This document shows, in pieces, positions 8,144 through 11,803 of a DNA stretch of 11,803 nt. Within the stretch, counting starts at the first letter, position 1; every line of letters starts with the position of its first letter. This DNA is from CALBPI01 sp038533155 (GTDB taxonomy: Bacteria > Pseudomonadota > Gammaproteobacteria > Steroidobacterales > Woeseiaceae): NCBI GenBank assembly GCA_038533155.1, contig JBCAZH010000080.1, positions 1 to 11,803 on the forward strand, read 5' to 3'. The translations under genes and the position numbers were made by a program. Under the pieces are notes generated by a model. It searched no databases. It had not been told where the DNA came from and was given only the letters and a program-made list of their open reading frames with translations.

Positions 8144-8877
8144 GAACGATCTTCCACGTTGTTATCCCAGCGAGACTTGCCTCAACGCGTTTGCCTCGGA
8201 AAGCCCTGGCGTTAATCGCTGGAAAACCGATGATCCAACATGTCTGGGAGCGATGCTTGGCGTCCGACGCGGCGTCCGTCACTATCGCTACCGATAGCAA
8301 GGAGATCGCGGACGCTGCATCAGCGTTCGGCGCGAGCGTTGCGATGACCCGCAGTGACCATCAGTCGGGAACCGATCGCATCGCGGAGGTCGTCCAGCAG
8401 AACGGATGGCGCAATGAGCGTATCGTCAACGTTCAAGGCGATGAGCCAATGATACCGGCGTCGTCGATCAATCAAGTCGCCCAGTTGTTGGATGAACCCG
8501 ATGCGGATATGGCGACGCTTGCCGCGCCCATCGACACGGATGACGCATTTGCGAGCCCTGATTGCGTCAAAGTCGTCACGGATAAAGCAGGGTTTGCGCT
8601 GACATTCTCGAGGTCGCCGATTCCGTTTGCGCGCAGACCAGGGCATATGGACCGGCTGCGCCATATTGGGATTTATGCGTATCGGGCAGAGCGGCTGTTA
8701 GCGCTCGTGGAGGAACCACCCTGTCCGTTGGAGTTGACCGAATCGTTGGAGCAACTGCGTGCTCTGTACATTGGTCAATCAATCCGAGTGGCCGTTGCAA
8801 ACGAGATTCCGCCACCCGGGGTTGATACCCAGGAGGACCTCGACGCGGTCGAGGCACTCCTGGATAGTACGAACTAG
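8140..8877 (+). CDS. kdsB: KdsB, 3-deoxy-manno-octulosonate cytidylyltransferase
   Basis: Cytoplasmic enzyme that activates Kdo with CTP to CMP-Kdo, the donor used to add Kdo to lipid IVA. The 245 residues match the family (about 250). The N-terminal nucleotide-binding motif PARLASTRLPRKAL is at 10-23. VNVQGDEP around 96-103 carries the metal-binding D101. HIGIYAYR begins at 175, and ELTESLEQLRAL begins at 198. The start is GTG at 8140 in a GTGA overlap with lpxK, with GAGG ten bases upstream. It is the last gene of the + strand array. Its stop TAG lies in a CTAG that is also the stop of the convergent peroxidase gene, and its last codons hold a large hairpin (8829-8863). Confidence 0.96.
   Translation: MRTIFHVVIPARLASTRLPRKALALIAGKPMIQHVWERCLASDAASVTIATDSKEIADAASAFGASVAMTRSDHQSGTDRIAEVVQQNGWRNERIVNVQGDEPMIPASSINQVAQLLDEPDADMATLAAPIDTDDAFASPDCVKVVTDKAGFALTFSRSPIPFARRPGHMDRLRHIGIYAYRAERLLALVEEPPCPLELTESLEQLRALYIGQSIRVAVANEIPPPGVDTQEDLDAVEALLDSTN
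8829..8863 (+). terminator. Possible terminator-like hairpin inside the 3' end of kdsB
   Basis: CCAGGAG (8829-8835) pairs with CTCCTGG (8857-8863), and CCTCGAC (8838-8844) pairs with GTCGAGG (8848-8854) around a GCG loop. Together they make 14 base pairs interrupted by one 2x2 internal loop. The convergent genes leave no intergenic space, so a shared terminator would have to lie in coding sequence, and this is the only strong hairpin I saw at the junction. Neither strand has a T-tract after it, so it is not a classic intrinsic terminator. It could also be a transcript 3'-end stabiliser or chance structure in a GC-rich gene. Confidence 0.35.
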
Positions 8878-9428
8878 CCCGCCTCTGAACCGAGTGCCGC
8901 TTCAATGGACGCGATGACTGTTTTGTCTTCCGGTTGGGTGCTCGGCGAAAAGTCACGGATGAACTTTCCGTCTCGACCGATCAAGAATTTGTGGAAGTTC
9001 CAGCGTGGTTGAGTGTCTGCCAATTTAGCGAGCGCTTGGTAAAACGGGTGCGCGTCGTCGCCTTTGACGACGATCTTCTCAAACATTGGAAATTTAACGC
9101 CATATGTCAGTCGGCAGAACTCGGCGATTTCCGCTTCTGTGCCGGGCTCTTGTCCCGCGAAATCGTTGGATGGGAACCCGAGCACGACAAGCCCGCGCTC
9201 GCCGTATTCCTCATAGAGATTCTCAAGGCCATCATACTGCGGGGTGTTGCCGCATTTACTTGCCGTGTTGACGACCAAGACGACACGGTCTTCATACGAT
9301 TCGCAGAGGTTAATTTCCTCGTCGCTGTTCAATGACTTAAACGTCTGGTCGAGCAGCGGCGCGTCGCATGCCGCGTAGGCGTTTGCCGTGCTCATTACAA
9401 TGGCGGTCAAGAGTAGACGTCGAAACAT
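8874..9428 (-). CDS. Exported thioredoxin/glutathione peroxidase family protein
   Basis: Peroxidase of the glutathione peroxidase fold, predicted to act outside the cytoplasm. The 184 residues begin with a signal peptide (MFRRLLLTAIVMSTANAYA, likely cut before A20). The peroxidatic cysteine is C59 in NTASKCGNTPQYDGL. The other members of the catalytic set are Q93 in FAGQEPG, and W143 and N144 in RWNFHKF. C105 in AEFCRLTYGVKFPMF sits at the resolving-cysteine position of thioredoxin-dependent members, so thioredoxin-like reductants are more likely than glutathione. FPSNDF replaces the common FPCNQF; I recall this form, plus N-terminal cysteines like C21 and C42, from a periplasmic subfamily. 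Start: ATG with AAGGAG nine bases upstream. It lies 52 bases after tal on the same strand. Confidence 0.9.
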   Translation of the reverse strand: MFRRLLLTAIVMSTANAYAACDAPLLDQTFKSLNSDEEINLCESYEDRVVLVVNTASKCGNTPQYDGLENLYEEYGERGLVVLGFPSNDFAGQEPGTEAEIAEFCRLTYGVKFPMFEKIVVKGDDAHPFYQALAKLADTQPRWNFHKFLIGRDGKFIRDFSPSTQPEDKTVIASIEAALGSEAG

Positions 9429-9437
9429 CGTTCGGTT

Positions 9438-9443
9438 CTCCTT
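9438..9443 (-). promoter_or_regulatory. Shine-Dalgarno site of the peroxidase gene
   Basis: On the minus strand AAGGAG lies nine bases before the ATG at 9428. It supports the start that includes the full signal peptide. Confidence 0.65.
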
Positions 9444-9480
9444 GTCTGAGTTGTTTGGAAGATTCGCTGTGTTCGCGAAG

Positions 9481-10431
9481 TCAGATGCGATCTCGAATCA
9501 ATTGTTCGAGCTTGATTTGATCTGCGCAGAACGACCGAATGCCTTGTGCGAGCTTTTCGGTAGCCATGGCGTCTGCGTTCAATTGCAGTCGGAAGTCAGC
9601 TTCGCTCTCAAAATCACAGTCCGGTGCCCCGTCGAGGTCTGATGGTTCAAGCTGTCGTGGCAATTCGCCGTCATCGTCGCCCAAAGCATCCAATAATCCT
9701 GGGCTGATGGTGAGTCGATCGCAGCCAGCAAGCGCCTCAACCTGTCCGGCATTTCTAAAACTCGCGCCCATGACGACGGTTTCAAATCCTTTTGATTTGT
9801 ACAGTTTGTAAATGCCGCGAACGGATGCGACTCCGGGGTCATTGGATGCATCGAAACTTGTTTCCGGTTGTTGCGCTTTGTACCAATCAAGGATTCGGCC
9901 AACGAACGGCGATATCAAAAACGCGCCAGCGCGTGCGGCGGCGAGTGCTTGAACGGCGGAGAAGAGCAACGTGAGATTGCAACGAATTCCTTCCTTCTCG
10001 AGTATTCCCGCAGCCTGTATACCCTCCCAAGTCGAAGCGATTTTGATCAGGATTCGGTCTTTGGAAATGCCAGCGGCAGCATAAAGATCAATTAGCTCCC
10101 GGGCTTTTGCGACGCTTGCGGCCGTGTCAAACGACAGTCGCGCGTCGACCTCTGTCGAGACGACACCTGGGATCAGATTGAGGATCTCTTGGCCGACCAA
10201 CACGGCAAATCGGTCGGCAACTGCGGCGGCTGATTCAGTGGACGATGACGCGCTTGGCGTTGCAGCGATCGCACGGTCGAGTAGGGCGCCGTAGGTTGGG
10301 TCTTCGGCGGTTTTTAGGAGCAGCGAGGGATTGGTGGTCGCATCGACGGGTGCATATTTTTGGATGGCATCAATGTCGCCTGTGTCGGCGACAACCACAG
10401 TCATTTCTCGCAATTGATCGAGTTTCGACAT
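9481..10431 (-). CDS. tal: Transaldolase
   Basis: Cytoplasmic enzyme of the non-oxidative pentose phosphate pathway. It moves a dihydroxyacetone unit from sedoheptulose-7-phosphate to glyceraldehyde-3-phosphate. The 316 residues match E. coli TalB (317) and its class of transaldolases. The Schiff-base lysine is K130 in RILIKIASTWEG. D16 (VVADTGD), N34 (ATTNPSLLL) and E94 (VSTEVDARLSFD) fall at the positions of TalB D17, N35 and E96. The ATG at 10431 has only a weak AGAAG upstream, 39 bases after the small gene at 10471-10620, so the two may share a transcript. The peroxidase gene follows after 52 bases. Pairing a pentose phosphate enzyme with a peroxidase could reflect oxidative stress, but this is inference. 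Confidence 0.95.
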   Translation of the reverse strand: MSKLDQLREMTVVVADTGDIDAIQKYAPVDATTNPSLLLKTAEDPTYGALLDRAIAATPSASSSTESAAAVADRFAVLVGQEILNLIPGVVSTEVDARLSFDTAASVAKARELIDLYAAAGISKDRILIKIASTWEGIQAAGILEKEGIRCNLTLLFSAVQALAAARAGAFLISPFVGRILDWYKAQQPETSFDASNDPGVASVRGIYKLYKSKGFETVVMGASFRNAGQVEALAGCDRLTISPGLLDALGDDDGELPRQLEPSDLDGAPDCDFESEADFRLQLNADAMATEKLAQGIRSFCADQIKLEQLIRDRI

Positions 10432-10470
10432 TTGCTTCTGCGTCTCGGGTAGGGAAACCCCAAAAGTTTA

Positions 10471-10620
10471 TCACGACCGCCGACGCGGCAGCCGCTGGCG
10501 TATTTTCTCCAGCTCTCGCATCGCGATCATACGTGCCGCGGCGTAATACAAGTCATCCCTGACAAGTTCGCGGGTTCGTCTCTCGAGCCATGCCTTCTCG
10601 AATTCTGAGATCGGGGTCAT
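10471..10620 (-). CDS. Small basic protein of unknown function (49 residues)
   Basis: An open frame begins at ATG 10620 and ends at TGA 10471. The protein starts MTPISEFEKAWLERRTR, has a helix-prone middle rich in Arg, Glu and Ala, and ends RQRLPRRRS. I do not recognise a family. Support for it being real: GAGG lies seven bases before the ATG, the composition is protein-like with no low-complexity runs, and it fills the gap between the barrel gene and tal on the same strand. The ribosome binding site and the first base of the start codon lie inside a perfect 14-bp inverted repeat, which suggests controlled translation. The arginine-rich tail could bind nucleic acid or membrane lipid, but nothing in the sequence decides this. 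Confidence 0.6.
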   Translation of the reverse strand: MTPISEFEKAWLERRTRELVRDDLYYAAARMIAMRELEKIRQRLPRRRS

Positions 10621-10659
10621 CGGTTATCCTCGAACTTGACGTACGTCGAGGATAACCGA
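10620..10659 (-). repeat. Perfect 14-bp inverted repeat overlapping the small gene's ribosome binding site
   Basis: TCGGTTATCCTCGA (10620-10633) and TCGAGGATAACCGA (10646-10659) are exact reverse complements around a 12-base loop. On the minus strand the 3' arm contains the Shine-Dalgarno GAGG and the A of the ATG. A minus-strand transcript would therefore hide the start site in a stable stem. No T-tract follows on either strand, so it is not a standard intrinsic terminator, although it might limit read-through from the barrel gene ending at 10683. The loop region also holds the palindrome GACGTACGTC (10638-10647). A protein operator is the alternative reading. Confidence 0.75.
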
Positions 10660-10682
10660 AATCGCGGGTTTACTTGATGCTT

Positions 10683-11267
10683 CTAGCGGACTCGGCGATC
10701 ACCGAAGAACCAACGGCCGCCGAAAGTAATGGTATCGACGTCGCCGCCAACATCCAGCGTGATTCCAAAGGCAAACTCATCGGTGAAGTAGTAGTCGCCC
10801 GCCAACTGGATGAACGTATCGCTGTCGTCGAGATCCAGATAGTTGAGGACAGCGCGGCCTTCAAATTTCTCGTTGAAGCGGCTTCGAATACCACCTGTCA
10901 ATCGAAGGCCATCTTCGCTCGCGTCGAACGATCCGAATTCGACTTCGTAGTCGACGAAGCTGCCGGTCGCGAACAAATCAAATTGTGGGTCAACCGGCCA
11001 GACGTAACCCACACCGACTTCAAACCCGGTTAGGTCGACGTCACCATCAAAGTCCTGCGACGTGTAACTGCCGATGACCAGCCAATTCTCATGAAAGTTG
11101 TACGAACCGCCGAGTAGAAACCCATCTCCGTCGGCATTGGAACCGTCGATTTCAGTATCGAGAAACCGCACTTCTAGAAAATCGTAGCTGACGTCGGTTG
11201 CGTGGGCGACCGTGCCGAGTGACATCGTTGCTGCCAGAGCTGCAAGCGTATTAGCCAATGCCTTCAT
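10683..11267 (-). CDS. Outer-membrane beta-barrel protein, resembling the Ax21 family
   Basis: Small outer-membrane protein, 194 residues with a signal peptide MKALANTLAALAATMSLGTVAHA (1-23) and a mature part of about 171 residues. The mature sequence alternates polar and hydrophobic or aromatic residues in about eight strands with Asp/Gly-rich loops, for example FLLGGSYNFHENWLVIGSY, GFEVGVGYVWPV and FIQLAGDYYFTDEFAFGITL. The pattern SYDFLEVRF...DGDGFLLGGSYNF recalls the Ax21-type barrel proteins of Xanthomonas and Stenotrophomonas; that match is from memory. The C-terminus GGRWFFGDRRVR extends past the aromatic residue that usually ends such barrels. I chose the ATG at 11267, not upstream frame extensions, because it begins the signal peptide and has GGAG eight bases before it. 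The function is unknown. Confidence 0.85.
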   Translation of the reverse strand: MKALANTLAALAATMSLGTVAHATDVSYDFLEVRFLDTEIDGSNADGDGFLLGGSYNFHENWLVIGSYTSQDFDGDVDLTGFEVGVGYVWPVDPQFDLFATGSFVDYEVEFGSFDASEDGLRLTGGIRSRFNEKFEGRAVLNYLDLDDSDTFIQLAGDYYFTDEFAFGITLDVGGDVDTITFGGRWFFGDRRVR

Positions 11268-11291
11268 GTTTGAAACTCCATATCTAAAGGA

Positions 11292-11326
11292 CGACGGAAC
11301 ACAACCTAGATTGCGATGGACCGTCG
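11292..11326 (-). repeat. Inverted repeat at the likely 5' end of the barrel mRNA
   Basis: CGACGG (11292-11297) and CCGTCG (11321-11326) are exact reverse complements with a 23-base loop. With the promoter at 11337-11365, transcription would start near 11330, so the stem would sit almost at the transcript's 5' end. 5'-terminal stems stabilise some outer-membrane protein mRNAs, such as E. coli ompA. Six base pairs with a large loop is weak evidence. Confidence 0.3.
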
Positions 11327-11336
11327 GAGTGCGCGG

Positions 11337-11365
11337 ATAGTAGACATAAGACGGTAGAGGAACAA
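11337..11365 (-). promoter_or_regulatory. Candidate sigma-70 promoter of the barrel gene
   Basis: On the minus strand TTGTTC (11365-11360) is followed after 17 bases by TACTAT (11342-11337). The spacing is ideal; the -10 matches four of six consensus bases and the -35 three of six. A start near 11330 would give a leader of about 63 bases with GGAG before the ATG at 11267. Confidence 0.4.
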
Positions 11366-11547
11366 TTCGTTTTTTAGGCCTCGTCGCCGATGTGCGACAA
11401 ACGGGCGGAGAACGAGAGCGATCGCTTATCGAACCGGTGCTTTTCGGGACCAAAGTGGTCTACGTCTTTGAGCAGGGTGGCTTTGCGATCGACCGACCGG
11501 TGCGTCGGAAATTCCAGCGTTGAAGAGCAATTGCAGCGCGCTTATGT

Positions 11548-11562
11548 TCACTAACTTAGTGA
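11548..11562. promoter_or_regulatory. 15-bp perfect palindrome, operator-like
   Basis: TCACTAA-C-TTAGTGA is a perfect dyad with 7-base arms and one central base. It lies 39 bases upstream of the + strand -35 candidate, where an activator for the gene at 11767 could bind. Its size and symmetry fit a homodimeric regulator. No regulator gene is in the window, so its owner is unknown. Confidence 0.45.
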
Positions 11563-11601
11563 TTGGGCGCAGGATTTTCCGAATGGTTACATCGAAAACA
11601 C

Positions 11602-11630
11602 TTGACTGCATTATGTGAGCCGGGAATATT
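11602..11630 (+). promoter_or_regulatory. Candidate sigma-70 promoter for the gene starting at 11767
   Basis: TTGACT (11602-11607, five of six consensus bases) and AATATT (11625-11630, four of six) are 17 bases apart. Transcription would begin near 11637, giving a leader of about 130 bases that starts just before the hairpin at 11643. This is the best promoter-like sequence I found in the window. Confidence 0.5.
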
Positions 11631-11642
11631 TGCATCCGTGTT

Positions 11643-11711
11643 GTCGTAAATCCGCAACGTCAAACCTGTCAATTCTCAGCGAGATAGGTCTTTGCGTTGC
11701 GCTTTTACGAC
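11643..11711 (+). ncRNA. Long imperfect hairpin, probable structured 5' leader or small RNA
   Basis: The left arm begins GTCGTAAA (11643-11650), paired exactly with TTTACGAC (11704-11711). A 2x2 mismatch follows, then seven pairs (CGCAACG 11653-11659 with CGTTGCG 11695-11701). After one bulged T come four pairs (CAAA with TTTG), a two-base bulge, and six pairs including one G-T (11665-11670 with 11683-11688). The loop is 11671-11682. The total is about 25 pairs in 69 bases, starting about six bases after the predicted transcription start. A cis-acting leader of the downstream gene is more likely than a free small RNA, because no terminator follows. I do not recognise a known riboswitch class. 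Confidence 0.5.
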
Positions 11712-11734
11712 GTATCGAGCGACTTTTGCGGCGT
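11702..11734 (+). repeat. Tandem direct repeat CTTTTNCGNCGT with 21-base spacing
   Basis: CTTTTACGACGT (11702-11713) and CTTTTGCGGCGT (11723-11734) match at 10 of 12 bases, exactly 21 bases apart. The first copy supplies most of the right arm of the long hairpin. The second could pair with the same left arm using two G-U pairs. The spacing also equals two helical turns, so a protein binding pair is an alternative. Confidence 0.5.
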
Positions 11735-11742
11735 CATGCCGC
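11728..11742 (+). other. Small GC hairpin before the last gene
   Basis: GCGGC (11728-11732) pairs with GCCGC (11738-11742) around GTCAT. It uses bases of the second direct repeat copy, so it competes with the alternative pairing of that copy with the upstream arm. It ends 13 bases before the Shine-Dalgarno site of the gene at 11767. Confidence 0.4.
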
Positions 11743-11766
11743 TGTAAACACCCATGGAGATACACC

Positions 11767-11803
11767 ATGCCCTATAAGCACGCGACAAGAACTGCGCTTC
11801 TTG
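11767..11803 (+). CDS. Start of an unidentified gene (partial, cut by window end)
   Basis: ATG at 11767 opens a frame reading MPYKHATRTALL up to the window edge. A clear GGAG (11756-11759) lies seven bases upstream, and a promoter-like sequence with a structured leader precedes it, so a real gene is likely. Basic residues followed by the start of a hydrophobic stretch could be a signal peptide, but twelve residues are too few to say. An ATG at 11754 gives only a seven-codon frame ending in TAA and has no ribosome site. Confidence 0.55.
   Translation, partial: MPYKHATRTALL

Larger units (their letters stand above)
11268..11766. other. Divergent intergenic region with two promoters and structured elements
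   Basis: These 499 bases separate the minus-strand barrel gene from the + strand gene starting at 11767. I find no convincing coding frame; open frames here lack ribosome sites and protein-like composition. It contains a candidate barrel promoter, a 5'-leader inverted repeat, a partial repeat pair (GCGATCG...ACCGGTGC at 11418-11440 and 11485-11503), a 15-bp palindrome, a + strand promoter candidate, and a strongly folded leader. It is longer and more structured than any other gap in the window. Confidence 0.7.

Noticed and set aside
9463..9479. TTCGC/GCGAA inverted repeat between the peroxidase gene and tal
   Set aside because: Only five pairs with no T-tract, too weak to call a terminator or operator.
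10445..10470. GGGGTTTCCC-type short repeat on the minus strand before tal
   Set aside because: Three to four pairs only; it does not form a credible terminator between the small gene and tal.
11368..11375. A T-run (GTTTTTTA) resembling a terminator tail on the + strand
   Set aside because: No stable stem directly precedes it, and no + strand gene ends nearby.
11268..11453. An upstream extension of the barrel reading frame to 11453
   Set aside because: The extension would put about 62 Pro/Ser/Arg-rich residues before a clear signal peptide. The ATG at 11267 has its own GGAG, and the extension would cross the candidate promoter.
11426..11635. A 69-codon minus-strand frame in the divergent region
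   Set aside because: It has no ribosome site, its composition is not protein-like, and it overlaps the palindrome and the + strand promoter candidate.
11754..11777. A seven-codon frame (ATG at 11754 to TAA) as a leader peptide
   Set aside because: It has no ribosome binding site and overlaps the ribosome site and start of the better-supported frame at 11767.

Overview
The window reads as a chromosomal envelope-biogenesis region of a gammaproteobacterium. The evidence is the order lolC/E-lolD-comEC-exbB-exbD-msbA-lpxK-kdsB, which I know from Pseudomonas- and Xanthomonas-type genomes. The genome is moderately GC-rich and has tight stop/start overlaps and many non-ATG starts. The lineage below class level is inference; the Ax21-like barrel and the msbA placement hint at something near the Xanthomonadales side. 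I see no tRNA, rRNA, CRISPR array, insertion sequence or phage gene.

Positions 1-8877 (+ strand) form one near-continuous array. It starts with the last 16 residues of a LolC/E-type permease. A second LolC/E permease and the LolD ATPase follow (lipoprotein release to LolA), then ComEC (DNA uptake channel), ExbB and ExbD (proton-motive-force motor), MsbA (lipid A flippase), LpxK (lipid A 4'-kinase) and KdsB (CMP-Kdo synthetase). Consecutive genes overlap by 1-8 bases except at two short gaps, lolD-comEC (65 bases) and comEC-exbB (51 bases). The array couples lipoprotein sorting with lipid A maturation and export. ComEC and the ExbBD pair are conserved passengers whose link to that job is unclear.

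Positions 8874-11267 (- strand) converge on kdsB. In transcription order they are an outer-membrane beta-barrel protein, an unrecognised 49-residue protein, transaldolase and an exported glutathione peroxidase. The kdsB and peroxidase stop codons share one CTAG palindrome, and a long imperfect hairpin sits inside the kdsB 3' end. A 14-bp perfect inverted repeat lies just before the small gene and contains its ribosome binding site and the first base of its start codon.

Positions 11268-11766 are a 499-base divergent intergenic region. It holds a candidate promoter for the barrel gene, a 15-bp perfect palindrome and a candidate promoter on the + strand. Downstream of that promoter is a strongly structured leader: a 69-nt hairpin of about 25 base pairs, a repeated right-arm sequence that could swap partners, and a small GC hairpin. 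This leader precedes a gene that starts at 11767 and runs off the window. It is the best candidate for undescribed regulation here.
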